Shown here: one piece after another, positions 8,877 to 16,428 of the stretch | Numbering within the stretch: the first letter of the stretch is position 1 | Layout: each line of letters opens with the position of its first letter | NCBI GenBank assembly: GCA_048594975.1 | Contig: JBMDXQ010000058.1 | Location: forward strand, 1 to 47,229 | DNA length: 47,229 nt | Origin: JBMDXB01 sp048594975 | GTDB lineage: Bacteria > Acidobacteriota > Vicinamibacteria > Vicinamibacterales > 2-12-FULL-66-21 | Direction of reading: 5' to 3' | The notes under the pieces: model-generated | What the model saw: the letters and a program-made list of their open reading frames with translations, nothing else | What the model was told of the DNA's origin: nothing | Databases searched by the model: none | Made by a program: the position numbers and the translations under genes

Positions 8877-9791
8877 GTGCCGGAACTTCCCGATATCCTC
8901 GCGTATCTCGAGGCGCTTCGCCCGCGGGTCCTCGGCTGCACGCTCGATCGGGTACGCATCGGCAACCCGTTCGTGGTGCGCACCCCCGATCCGCCGATTG
9001 GCACGGTCGAGGGACGCACGCTAATCGACCTCCGCCGCCTGGGCAAGCGCATCGTCTTCGCCTTCGAGTCGGAGCTGTTCGTCGTCCTCCACCTGATGAT
9101 CGCAGGGCGGCTGCATTGGCGGGAGCGCGGGGCCGCGATGCCGGGCCGCATGGGCCTGGCGGCGTTCGATTTCGCGGCCGGCACGCTGCTGCTGACCGAG
9201 GCGGGATCGAAACGCCAGGCCTCGATGCACGTAGTGAGCGGCGAGGGCGGCCTGGCCGAGCACGATCGCGGCGGGCTCGAAGTGCTCGACGCCACTCTGC
9301 CGGCGTTCGCCGAGCGGCTCCTGGCCGAGAACCACACGCTCAAGCGGGCGCTGACCGATCCGCAGCTGTTCAGCGGCATCGGCAACGCCTACTCGGACGA
9401 GATTCTGCACGCCGCGAGACTGTCGCCGATGAAGATGACCGCGAGCCTGCGCGACGAGGAGGTGGGCCGCCTGTTCGAGGCGGCGCAGCGCACGCTCGCC
9501 GGTTGGATCGATCGGCTGCGCGGTGAGGCGACGCGCCAGTTCCCGGAGAAGGTCACGGCGTTTCGTGACGGCATGGCCGTGCACGGCCGCTACGGCAAGC
9601 CGTGCCCCGCCTGCGGCGCGACCGTCCAGCGCATCGTCTACGCGCGCAACGAGTCGAACTACTGCGCCCGGTGCCAGACCGAAGGACGGCTGCTCTCCGA
9701 TCGAGCGCTGTCGCGGCTGCTGCGGGAGGACTGGCCGAAGACGCTCGAGGCGCTCGAGGAGAAGCGGCGACGGCGAATCCCCAATCCCTGA
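8877..9791 (+). CDS. mutM: formamidopyrimidine-DNA glycosylase (Fpg/Nei family)
   Basis: A 304-residue base-excision repair glycosylase/AP lyase. The GTG at 8877 is fixed as start by the family's chemistry: the residue after the initiator must be the catalytic Pro, and PELPDILAY follows directly. Pro2 (nucleophile), Glu3 and Lys57 (RLGKRIVF) are present. The C-terminal zinc finger has Cys243-X2-Cys246 and Cys263-X2-Cys266. Position 6 is Asp where most Fpg proteins have Glu (PELPE), a conservative change at a conserved site. DNA-repair neighbours within 10 kb are RecQ, a nuclease and an ATP ligase. It could be a Nei-like member with a different lesion preference. Confidence 0.9.
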   Translation: MPELPDILAYLEALRPRVLGCTLDRVRIGNPFVVRTPDPPIGTVEGRTLIDLRRLGKRIVFAFESELFVVLHLMIAGRLHWRERGAAMPGRMGLAAFDFAAGTLLLTEAGSKRQASMHVVSGEGGLAEHDRGGLEVLDATLPAFAERLLAENHTLKRALTDPQLFSGIGNAYSDEILHAARLSPMKMTASLRDEEVGRLFEAAQRTLAGWIDRLRGEATRQFPEKVTAFRDGMAVHGRYGKPCPACGATVQRIVYARNESNYCARCQTEGRLLSDRALSRLLREDWPKTLEALEEKRRRRIPNP

Positions 9792-9884
9792 TCGCTCGCA
9801 GACAAGACACGGGAGCGTGGCTCGGCCAAGCAGGCCGCGGCGCGGCGACCTGCCCATTCGGCTCTGCTCGATTCGGGGGACGCG

Positions 9885-9890
9885 ATTATA
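9885..9890 (-). promoter_or_regulatory. isolated consensus -10 TATAAT facing antisense to fpg
   Basis: The minus strand reads GGCTATAATCG in the gap between the convergent fpg and vapC genes. A consensus -10 is rare at this base composition. No good -35 lies 16-18 bp upstream (TTGAAA is 22 bp away). Transcription would run antisense into the 3' end of fpg, or it may be chance. Confidence 0.25.
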
Positions 9891-9914
9891 GCCGAGCTGG
9901 ACCGGCGCGCCATT

Positions 9915-10394
9915 TCAACGTCCGCGCAGTTTCTTGAGGCCGGCCAGGAATTCGGCAGGCGTCTCGACGCGCAGGCCGTGGCGCAGGGCGGAGACGAAAT
10001 GCCGGCGGTTGTCGGTCACCACGACGGCCGCGCCCGCTGCGCGCGCCACCTCGGCAATGTGCGTGTCATAGATCCGGCCGCCGGCGACAGCGTCGCGGGC
10101 GGCGGCGACGAGCATGGGGAGCCGATCACGCGGCGGGAGATCGTGGACGGCCATGCGCGCGAACACCTCCTCTTCGAGCAGCCGCGCCGCGTCGGCGGAG
10201 GTGAGCCTGAATTCCGGCGGCAGTCGGGTCGCGACCGAGAAGAACTCGAGGCAGCAGTGCCAGGCGGTCGCGGCGTTGCCGACATGTCTCTCGGCGACGG
10301 CATGGAGCAGCGACTGCGCCGGCGCGCTCTGTGGGCCGAAGTCCACCATCCCGGCCAGCAGCACGCTGGTATCGAGAAAGACACTCACGGCCAC
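9915..10394 (-). CDS. PIN-domain ribonuclease toxin (VapC-like)
   Basis: A 159-residue PIN-domain protein, the likely toxin of a type II toxin-antitoxin module. The acidic Mg-binding residues stand at the expected places: Asp8 (FLDTSVLL), Glu50 (HCCLEFFSV), Asp110 (RIYDTHIAE) and Asp128 (VVTDNRRHF). These would cut a structured RNA such as a tRNA. The gene overlaps the end of the antitoxin gene by 10 bp, which implies one mRNA and coupled translation. The RNA target cannot be predicted. Confidence 0.88.
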   Translation of the reverse strand: MAVSVFLDTSVLLAGMVDFGPQSAPAQSLLHAVAERHVGNAATAWHCCLEFFSVATRLPPEFRLTSADAARLLEEEVFARMAVHDLPPRDRLPMLVAAARDAVAGGRIYDTHIAEVARAAGAAVVVTDNRRHFVSALRHGLRVETPAEFLAGLKKLRGR

Positions 10395-10639
10395 CGGTTG
10401 CGCTCCTCTTCGATCAACGACGCCACGTCAACGGAAGGGCGCGGCTCGGCGGCGGCGCGCGGCCGCGCGACCAAGCGCTTGCCGATCTTCACCAGGCGCG
10501 GGCCCTCGGCAACACGTTCCAGCCGCACGCCCTGCTCGTCGGCCGTGATCTCCAGCACCGCGCCGGGCGTGAAACCGGCCTTTTCCCGCAACGGTGCCGG
10601 AATGACCACGCGTCCTGCCCTATCGATGGTAGTCCGCAT
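10385..10639 (-). CDS. AbrB/MazE-fold antitoxin
   Basis: An 84-residue antitoxin. The N-terminal half is a swapped-hairpin AbrB/SpoVT DNA-binding domain (RTTIDRAGRVVIPAPLREKA, then GAVLEITADEQGVRLE). The C-terminal tail, ending DVASLIEEERNRWP, is the probable toxin-wrapping segment. ATG at 10639 has no Shine-Dalgarno sequence but lies 6 nt after a TAGAAT -10 box, so a leaderless mRNA is likely. An inverted repeat centred on the start codon is the probable self-binding site. Low toxin autonomy and autorepression are inferred from the family. Confidence 0.88.
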   Translation of the reverse strand: MRTTIDRAGRVVIPAPLREKAGFTPGAVLEITADEQGVRLERVAEGPRLVKIGKRLVARPRAAAEPRPSVDVASLIEEERNRWP

Positions 10640-10656
10640 GGCAACATTCTACCATC
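10625..10656 (-). promoter_or_regulatory. toxin-antitoxin operator overlapping -10 and start codon
   Basis: GATGGTAG (10625-10632) and CTACCATC (10649-10656) form a perfect 8-bp inverted repeat with a 16-bp spacer. Its centre lies just upstream of the antitoxin ATG. The upstream arm overlaps the TAGAAT -10 box (10651-10646), and the downstream arm lies in the first codons. A bound AbrB-type dimer would block both the promoter and the leaderless start, the expected layout for autorepression. Confidence 0.6.
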
Positions 10657-10662
10657 AACGAT

Positions 10663-10858
10663 AACTGGATCCGGGGTCCGGGGTCCGGCGCTCGGCGCCT
10701 GGGGCGCACCGTTCGGTGTTCAGGACTCGGCGCTCGGCGCTCGTGCGCTCGATGCAGGATATGGGAGCCGGGACCCGCGATGCGGGATTCGGGATCGATT
10801 TCAGGATCGGGGATTATCGGGGATATCTGATTCGAGATGCAGGATCAGCGATCAATGA
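10663..10858. repeat. mixed degenerate repeats between TA module and fused enzyme
   Basis: The gap holds several successive repeat types. Copies of GGGGTCC come first, then CTCGGCGCT and CTCGGCGCC. GGGATTCGGGATCG and GGGATTATCGGGATATC follow, and these run into the stop codon of the fused enzyme (TGATCGCTGATCC on the minus strand). No ORF, terminator hairpin or promoter stands out. The last block resembles the 31-100 repeat. Confidence 0.55.
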
Positions 10859-13202
10859 TTGATCCGAGCGCAGCGTCAAGTGCCGCGACGAGGCGATCCG
10901 CGTCGTGGTCGTCGAACGGCATCGGTGGCCGGATCTTCAGCACGTTGTGGAACGGGCCGTCCGTGCCGATCAGCACGCCGTCGTCGCGCATCCGGTCCAC
11001 CACGCGCGAGGCGGCAGCCGCGGCCGGCTGCTGTGTGGTGCGGTCCTCGACCAGCTCCACGCCGATGAAGAAGCCGCTGCCGCGCACGTCGCCCACGACG
11101 GCGAACCGCGCCGCGAGCGACCGCAGGCCCGCGAGCAGACGCTCCCCGACACGGCGGGCGTGCGCCTGGAGGTGCTCCGTCTCCACCACCTCGAGCACGG
11201 CGAGCCCCGCGGCGCAGGAGGCGGTGCTGCCGCCGAAGGTGCTGAAGAACTCCATGCCGTTGTCGAACGAGCGCGCGATCTCCGCCGTCGTGACCACGGC
11301 GGCGAGCGGGTAGCCGTTGCCAATGGGCTTGCCGAGCACGAGGATGTCGGGAACTACCGCCTGGGCCTCGAAGCCGTAGAAGTGCGTGCCCAGGCGGCCG
11401 TACGCGGTCTGCACCTCGTCGGCAATACAGACGCCGCCCGCTTCGCGCACCGAGCGGTAGGCGGCGGCGAGATAACCGGGCGGCGGGATGAACTGGCCGC
11501 CCACGCTCGGACAGGTTTCCGCGATGAAGCCGCACGGACGGACCCCGCGATCGCGCAGCGCGTCCGCGATCTCGGCCACGGCGTGCGCGAATCCCGGACC
11601 CGCGACCGGATCTCCGCGCCGGTACGTCCCGCGGTAGTCGTCGGGCAGTGGCACGACGTGCACCCACGGCGGCTTCCCCTGCCCGCCCGGACCATCGAAC
11701 TTGTACGGACTGATCTCGATGAGAGTAGTCGTGTGCCCGTGATAGGCGGCCGCCTGCACGATCAGGTCGCGCTGACCGGTGTGGGCGCGCGCCAGCCGCA
11801 GCGCCAGCTCGTTCGCCTCGCTGCCGCTGTTGACGAAGCAGCAGACGCGCAGCGGCTCGGGCAGCGTTGCCGCGAGCCGGTCGGCGAGCGCTCCGAGCGC
11901 CTCGTACACGTATCGCGTGTTCGTGTTGAGGGTGCGCAGCCGATCGGCGACCGCAGCGGCCACGCGCGGGTGCGAATGACCGACGTGCGGCACGTTGTTG
12001 TAGCCGTCGAGATACTGCCGGCCTCGCGAGTCGTAGAGGTACTGCATCCAGCCGCGCGCGACGTGCAGCGGCCGGCGGTAGGCAAGGCGGACGTTCGGGG
12101 CAATGCGACGGCGGCGGACCGCGAGCAGTTGCTCCGGATCGGGGGGCGCCCGAGACGTCCACCGACGCCACCCGCAGGCCTCGCGGAACCGCTCCTCGGC
12201 GGCATCCGGGTGGATGCCCGCCAGGCGCGGCAACGTGCGCCGGATCGGCTCCTGGCTGATGCGAAGGTACTCGTCCCCGGGACGATCCGGCTGCTGCAAC
12301 GCCGCGATGCACGCGCTCGCGCAGAGGCGGAGCTGCACCAGGCCGAGGAGGACGAACAGTTCATCGTCCACCAGCGGAAACCGCTCGTGATGCCCGCGTG
12401 CGAGGAGCGCCGCGACGTGCAGCGGATCGGGGGCGTCGAGAACGGCATAGGCACTTGCGATGGCAAGGTCGGCAACCGTGTAGCTGAAGACCGCATCGCC
12501 GAAATCGACGAGGCCGATGCGGTAAGGGGCAGCGCGGCCGGGCCTGTCGCCCGCGGCGAGGCCGTCGACGACCACGTTGTGATCGTTGGGATCGCCGTGC
12601 ACGGCCGATCGCCGCAGCCGTCCGAGAACGTCGGCGTCGCGCGCGTGCACGCGGGCGGCAGTCCGCTCGACGAGGCCGCGCAGACCGTCTGCCGCAATCC
12701 GCGACGAGTGTTCCCGCACGACGCGGAACCCCCGGGCGAGGTCCCAGTGGAAGTCGCGGTGCAACCCCGGGTGGTCGAACCCGTCCAGCACCTGGTGCAG
12801 CGCGCCGAGCGCCCTACCCAGATCGAGCAGCACGTCGTCGGGCGCCTGGCCGATGGTCGCAAGCGGTACGCCCGGCACCCACGTCAGTACGCGCACGAGG
12901 TGGCCGCCGGGGCCGCGCGCGATCGACTCCCCCGCCGGTGTCAGGACGATCCGCGGGCTCACGCCAAGTGTCGCGACGCGCGTCAACAGGGCATTCTGCG
13001 CGTCCAGCGCCATTCGTTCCTCGGCGGCGTTCGCGATCTTGAGAACGAAACGCTCGCCCGCCGCACCGGCGGGCGTCAGCAGGAAGTTCTGATCGCGTTC
13101 GCCGGGCAGGACGGACGCGGCTGCGTGCAGGCCGTACAGCTCGCGCGCCAGCCGCTCCGCGGTCGCGGGATCGAACGCGGGCGCGTGCTGCAGGACCGAC
13201 AT
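10845..13202 (-). CDS. APH-fold kinase fused to AGXT2L-type phospho-lyase
   Basis: A 785-residue two-domain enzyme. Residues about 15-310 form an aminoglycoside-phosphotransferase-fold kinase with the catalytic loop HGDPNDHN (His202, Asp204) and VDFGD (Asp233). Residues about 340-785 are a class III aminotransferase fold. That part has NSGSEANELAL, AYHGHTTTLIEISPYKF, IADEVQ, the PLP lysine Lys625 (GKPIGNGYP), and a C-terminus VLKIRPPMPF. ISPYKF, PDDYRG and the rest match the human ETNPPL/PHYKPL (AGXT2L) phospho-lyases, not ordinary transaminases. I infer a phosphorylate-then-eliminate reaction on an amino alcohol or hydroxy-amino acid, such as hydroxylysine or ethanolamine. The start ATG overlaps the DUF1330 stop by one base (TGATG), so translation is coupled. 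Confidence 0.85.
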   Translation of the reverse strand: MSVLQHAPAFDPATAERLARELYGLHAAASVLPGERDQNFLLTPAGAAGERFVLKIANAAEERMALDAQNALLTRVATLGVSPRIVLTPAGESIARGPGGHLVRVLTWVPGVPLATIGQAPDDVLLDLGRALGALHQVLDGFDHPGLHRDFHWDLARGFRVVREHSSRIAADGLRGLVERTAARVHARDADVLGRLRRSAVHGDPNDHNVVVDGLAAGDRPGRAAPYRIGLVDFGDAVFSYTVADLAIASAYAVLDAPDPLHVAALLARGHHERFPLVDDELFVLLGLVQLRLCASACIAALQQPDRPGDEYLRISQEPIRRTLPRLAGIHPDAAEERFREACGWRRWTSRAPPDPEQLLAVRRRRIAPNVRLAYRRPLHVARGWMQYLYDSRGRQYLDGYNNVPHVGHSHPRVAAAVADRLRTLNTNTRYVYEALGALADRLAATLPEPLRVCCFVNSGSEANELALRLARAHTGQRDLIVQAAAYHGHTTTLIEISPYKFDGPGGQGKPPWVHVVPLPDDYRGTYRRGDPVAGPGFAHAVAEIADALRDRGVRPCGFIAETCPSVGGQFIPPPGYLAAAYRSVREAGGVCIADEVQTAYGRLGTHFYGFEAQAVVPDILVLGKPIGNGYPLAAVVTTAEIARSFDNGMEFFSTFGGSTASCAAGLAVLEVVETEHLQAHARRVGERLLAGLRSLAARFAVVGDVRGSGFFIGVELVEDRTTQQPAAAAASRVVDRMRDDGVLIGTDGPFHNVLKIRPPMPFDDHDADRLVAALDAALGSIIDR

Positions 13203-13489
13203 CACACCCCCGCGGTCAGCACCATGTCCGTGCGCGCCGTCGCCTGGCGGAGCGCCTTCCCGTCGGCGTATTCGGCCGAGGCCCACCAGGCGCGGGCGCG
13301 CTCCAGGTCGGGAAACTCGAGGATCACCAGCCGCGTCGGCGTCCACTCCCCCTCGAGCACCTCCACGGGCGCGCCGCGCGCCAGGTAGCGGCCGCCGTAT
13401 ATCGGAATCGACACCTCCGCGAGCGCCTTGTAGCGTTCGTAGCCGATGGAATCGTTCACGTCGACGTTGACAATCACATAGGCAGCCAT
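13202..13489 (-). CDS. DUF1330 small protein
   Basis: A 95-residue ferredoxin-like dimeric alpha/beta barrel of the DUF1330 family. MAAYVIVNVDVND is the usual opening, with YKALAEVSIPIYGGRYLARG and VILEFPDLERARAWWASAEY following. The start at 13489 is fixed by that conserved N-terminus; AGGAGG lies 14 nt upstream, further than usual. It is the first gene of a two-gene unit, its stop codon overlapping the start of the fused kinase/phospho-lyase. The family's function is not known; the coupling suggests a metabolic link with that enzyme. Confidence 0.88.
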   Translation of the reverse strand: MAAYVIVNVDVNDSIGYERYKALAEVSIPIYGGRYLARGAPVEVLEGEWTPTRLVILEFPDLERARAWWASAEYADGKALRQATARTDMVLTAGV

Positions 13490-13518
13490 GCGTCGTTGCC
13501 AGACCTCCTGCGAACGAT

Positions 13519-13560
13519 GGAACCGGGGAACCAGGGAACCGGGGAACCGCGGAACCCGGA
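13519..13560. repeat. GGGGAACC tandem repeat
   Basis: Five near-identical copies of an 8-bp unit (GGGGAACC, AGGGAACC, GGGGAACC, GCGGAACC) lie between the recQ stop and the DUF1330 start. No hairpin terminator is seen in the gap. Confidence 0.65.
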
Positions 13561-13589
13561 GCACGGTACCCGAAGCCGGAACCGCAGCC

Positions 13590-15443
13590 TCAGCCCCTCG
13601 CGATCTCCTCCAGGAACGTCTCGCCGAGATCCTCCGCCTTGCGCGCGCCGACACCGTAAACCGCGCGCAGCTGCTCCATGGTCGCGGGCCGCAGCCGCGC
13701 CATCTCGCGCAGCGTCGTGTCATGAAAGACGACGTAAGGCGGAACCCCGCGCGCGCGGGCAATCCGGAGCCGCACGGCGCGCAGGCGCTCGAACAGCGCG
13801 CGATCGACGTCCTGCCACGCGTCCGCCTCCACGCGCGACCGTCCTGGTCGCCTGTCCTTCGCGGGCCTGCGCTGACGCGCGAGCGGGAGGCCGGGCTCCG
13901 CCTCGGGGTTCTTCAGCAGCGCCACGCCGTGTTCGGTCAGCGTCAGCACCGGGTATGGCTCGTCGGTCTGGTGCAGCAGGCCGTGCGCGATGAGCTGCTC
14001 GATGTAGCCGCGCACCTCCGCGGTGGTTGCATCCCTGAGCAGGCCGAACGTGCTGAGGGCGTCGTGGCCGCGCGCGGCCATCTGTTCGCTGGCGCTCCCG
14101 CAGAGCACGTTCGCCACGTGCGCGATGCCCCAGCGCTGCCCGACACGGGCCACGCAGGACAGGATCTTGCGCGCGAGTACGATCGGCTCCGCCGCCGCCG
14201 CGAGCTCGCCCAGGCAATAGTCGCAGGCGCCGCAGTCGTCGCGGTCGAGCGACTGGCCGAAGTAGCCGACGAGGTGCCGGTGGCGGCAGCCGACCGACGC
14301 GGCGTAGCGCTCCATCTCGCGCAGCAGCCGCCGTGAGGCGTCGGTCAACTCGCCGTTGCGCTCGAGCATCAGCCGCCACCGCATGAAATCGGCGGTCGAG
14401 TAGATCAGCACGCAATCGGCCTCCAAGCCGTCCCGGCCGGCCCGCCCCGCCTCCTGCTGGTAGTGTTCGAGCGACTGCGGGGCCGACGCGTGCACGACGA
14501 AGCGCACGTCCGACCGGTCGATGCCCATGCCGAAAGCAACGGTCGCGACGATCACGTCCGCCTCTTCCTCGAGGAACGCGTCCTGGTTGCCGCTGCGCTC
14601 CTCGTCAGGGAGGCCGGCGTGGTACGGCCGCGCGCGCACGCCCTGGCGGCACAACCAGATCGCCAGCGTGTCGACCTCGCGGCGCGACGTGCAGTAGATG
14701 ATCCCGGCCTGGCCGTGGTGCCGCGCCAGGATGTCGAGCAGCTGCCGTTTCAGGTTGGCGCGCGGCAGCACGCGGTAGGTCAGGTTGGGGCGGTCGAACG
14801 AGCCGACGAGCTCCGACGGGTTCACGAGCGCGAGCTGCGCGGCGATGTCGCGGCGCACCCGGACCGTCGCGGTCGCAGTGTAGCCGTGCAGGCCGACGCC
14901 GGGAAACAGCGTCCGCAGCCGCCCGAGCTGCCGGTACTCGGGCCGGAAATCGTGACCCCACTGGCTGATGCAGTGCGCCTCGTCGACGGCGACGAAGCTG
15001 ACGCCGGCGCGCGCGAGCCTCGCGACGAACCCATCGCTTCCCTCGCCGGCCAGCCGCTCGGGCGATACGTAGAGCAGCCGGAAACGCCCCTCGCGGATGC
15101 CGGCGGCAACGCTTCCGCGCACGTCCGCCGGAAGCGAACTGTTGTAGCAGGCCGCGGGGACGCCGTTGCCCGTCAGCGTGTCAACCTGGTCCTTCATTAG
15201 CGAGATGAGCGGCGATACGACGAGCGCGAGCCCCGGACGGACGAGCGCGGGCGCCTGGAAGCAGAGCGACTTACCGCCGCCGGTCGGAAGCACGACGACC
15301 GAGTCGCGGCCGGCGAGGATCGCTTCCATCGCCTCGCGCTGGTGCGGCCGGAACGTGGTGAAGCCCCAGTAGCGCGCGAGGACGTCGGCCAGCTGATCGG
15401 AGTGGGAGACGGCGAGTGACACCGGACGGGTATGGTACTGCAT
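13590..15443 (-). CDS. recQ: ATP-dependent DNA helicase RecQ
   Basis: A 617-residue 3'-5' DNA helicase of the RecQ family for recombination and replication-fork repair. Motif 0 (FTTFRPHQREAM) and Walker A (PTGGGKS, 53-59) come first. DEAHCISQWGHDFRPEYR starts at 154, and the motif VI arginine region (QEAGRAGRDG) lies at 330-339. The RQC zinc site has Cys386, Cys404, Cys407 and Cys410. An HRDC domain (DVDRALFERLRAVRLRIARARGV-type start) closes the protein after about residue 545. It has the full bacterial domain set at normal length. Its ATG is the terminal CAT of the palindromic element 15441-15520, so the element abuts the start directly. Confidence 0.95.
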   Translation of the reverse strand: MQYHTRPVSLAVSHSDQLADVLARYWGFTTFRPHQREAMEAILAGRDSVVVLPTGGGKSLCFQAPALVRPGLALVVSPLISLMKDQVDTLTGNGVPAACYNSSLPADVRGSVAAGIREGRFRLLYVSPERLAGEGSDGFVARLARAGVSFVAVDEAHCISQWGHDFRPEYRQLGRLRTLFPGVGLHGYTATATVRVRRDIAAQLALVNPSELVGSFDRPNLTYRVLPRANLKRQLLDILARHHGQAGIIYCTSRREVDTLAIWLCRQGVRARPYHAGLPDEERSGNQDAFLEEEADVIVATVAFGMGIDRSDVRFVVHASAPQSLEHYQQEAGRAGRDGLEADCVLIYSTADFMRWRLMLERNGELTDASRRLLREMERYAASVGCRHRHLVGYFGQSLDRDDCGACDYCLGELAAAAEPIVLARKILSCVARVGQRWGIAHVANVLCGSASEQMAARGHDALSTFGLLRDATTAEVRGYIEQLIAHGLLHQTDEPYPVLTLTEHGVALLKNPEAEPGLPLARQRRPAKDRRPGRSRVEADAWQDVDRALFERLRAVRLRIARARGVPPYVVFHDTTLREMARLRPATMEQLRAVYGVGARKAEDLGETFLEEIARG

Positions 15444-15520
15444 TGAGCGGTTGCGCGATTGCGTCGTCGAGTCATTGCCGTTGCGGCGATGCCGTGACCC
15501 GATGGCTCAATCGCTCAATG
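15441..15520. repeat. palindromic element D (CATTGAGCG ends)
   Basis: An 80-bp element with inverted ends: CATTGAGCGGTTG at 15441-15453 and CAATCGCTCAATG at 15508-15520 (12 of 13 bp paired). Its left CAT is the recQ start codon and its right TCA is the stop codon of the dimethylargininase, so it occupies the whole gap. A related, larger copy lies on the other side of the dimethylargininase gene. It could act as a terminator, but the arms are far apart and no T-run is seen. Confidence 0.6.
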
Positions 15521-16285
15521 GTCGGTGTCCACGATCAGGCTGCAGCAGGTGAGCGCTCCCTCCGCCTTTGCCAGCTCCGACATGTCGACCGGCACAACCG
15601 CAAGACCGGAGGCCTGCAGGCGCGCGCGCGTCGCGGGGTGCGCGCCGGCGTTGAGGACCGTGTTCCCGACCCGCAGCACGTTGGCGGCAGCCGGCTCCGC
15701 GGGATCGATTGCCAGCAGGCGGAAGCCGAGGAAAGCGCCGGTGTCGATCCAGTCGGGATTCACGATCAGCCAGTCGTCGGCCAGCTGCGTGACGGCGCTC
15801 TTCAGGTGCAGGCAGCGGCGCGTCTCGACGACGTCCACGGCGTAACCGAACGGCCGGAGGATGCGACGGAGCTGATCGGCGGCCGTGACGGTGGTGCGCG
15901 ACGACGCGCCGACGAAAACGCGCCTGCCGGCGCGCAGCACGTCGCCGCCGTCGAGCGTCGCCGGCGGATCGATGGACCGCAGCCCGCGGTACTTCGACAG
16001 CGTGGCGGCCACCGCCGTGGTCTCGGCGCGGCGCGAGGGAGCGCCGGGCCGGGCGATCACCGCCACTTCGTCGAATACGACGGCCGTGTCTTCCACAAAG
16101 ACCGAATCGGGCAGGTCGGGCGTTGTGGGCAGCCGTTCGACGACGCAGCCGGCCTCGCGCAGCGCGCGCTCGTAGGCCTCGTGCTGCACCACCGCGTGCG
16201 CCCGGTCGATCGGGACCCTCGCGAGGTGGGTGAGCTCGCAGTCGGCAATGCGCTCGGGCACCTCGCGGGTGAGGGCAATCCGCAC
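15515..16285 (-). CDS. dimethylargininase (DDAH-type amidinohydrolase)
   Basis: A 256-residue enzyme of the guanidino-group modifying superfamily. It probably hydrolyses N-methylated arginines or a similar guanidine to citrulline plus amine. Diagnostic blocks are FVEDTAVVF (62-70), TLDGGDVLR (110-118), catalytic His160 in RCLHLKSAVT, and the nucleophile Cys247 in EGALTCCSLIV. Length matches DDAH, not the longer arginine deiminases. The start is GTG at 16285; it is leaderless if the TATGAT box 6 nt upstream is used. Two related palindromic elements flank the gene. No arginine or citrulline catabolic genes are adjacent, so the physiological substrate is open. Confidence 0.88.
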   Translation of the reverse strand: MRIALTREVPERIADCELTHLARVPIDRAHAVVQHEAYERALREAGCVVERLPTTPDLPDSVFVEDTAVVFDEVAVIARPGAPSRRAETTAVAATLSKYRGLRSIDPPATLDGGDVLRAGRRVFVGASSRTTVTAADQLRRILRPFGYAVDVVETRRCLHLKSAVTQLADDWLIVNPDWIDTGAFLGFRLLAIDPAEPAAANVLRVGNTVLNAGAHPATRARLQASGLAVVPVDMSELAKAEGALTCCSLIVDTDH

Positions 16286-16291
16286 GAGCGA

Positions 16292-16297
16292 ATCATA
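16292..16297 (-). promoter_or_regulatory. -10 box TATGAT, leaderless candidate for DDAH
   Basis: On the minus strand TATGAT is followed by 6 nt and then the GTG start at 16285. No Shine-Dalgarno sequence is present, so the mRNA is predicted to begin at the start codon. The CATTGAGC element begins about 12 bp upstream of the box. Confidence 0.5.
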
Positions 16298-16308
16298 AGG
16301 GACATCCG

Positions 16309-16410
16309 CATTGAGCGATTGAGCGATCGAATGATTGGGCCATTCATCTCGGTTGGCTGCCGTCGCGTCAGTCGATGACTCACTGGCTCAATCGCTCAAT
16401 CGCTCGATAG
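16309..16410. repeat. palindromic element E (GATTGAGC units)
   Basis: A 102-bp element in the divergent gap between the DDAH and exonuclease genes. The left end reads CATTGAGCGATTGAGCGATC and the right end GGCTCAATCGCTCAATCGC, inverted copies built from 8-bp GATTGAGC units (about 19 of 22 bp pair). The centre contains GATGACTCAC, close to the TGACTC in element D read on the opposite strand. It lies between two leaderless -10 boxes. Confidence 0.65.
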
Positions 16411-16416
16411 TCGTTG

Positions 16417-16422
16417 TATCGT
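16417..16422 (+). promoter_or_regulatory. -10 box TATCGT, leaderless candidate for exonuclease
   Basis: TATCGT ends 6 nt before the GTG at 16429, with no Shine-Dalgarno sequence. This supports the GTG as the start and a leaderless mRNA. The same hexamer sits upstream of the small ORF at 22224. Confidence 0.45.
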
Positions 16423-16428
16423 GCTGAC

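Noticed and set aside
10905..13388. 827-codon plus-strand open frame opposite the fused kinase/phospho-lyase
   Set aside because: It is antisense to a protein with recognisable catalytic motifs, is Arg/Ala/Val-rich and shows no domain; such frames are expected opposite GC-rich genes.
13519..13560. Short tandem repeats considered as a CRISPR array
   Set aside because: Units are 8 bp without unique spacers, and no cas gene is present.
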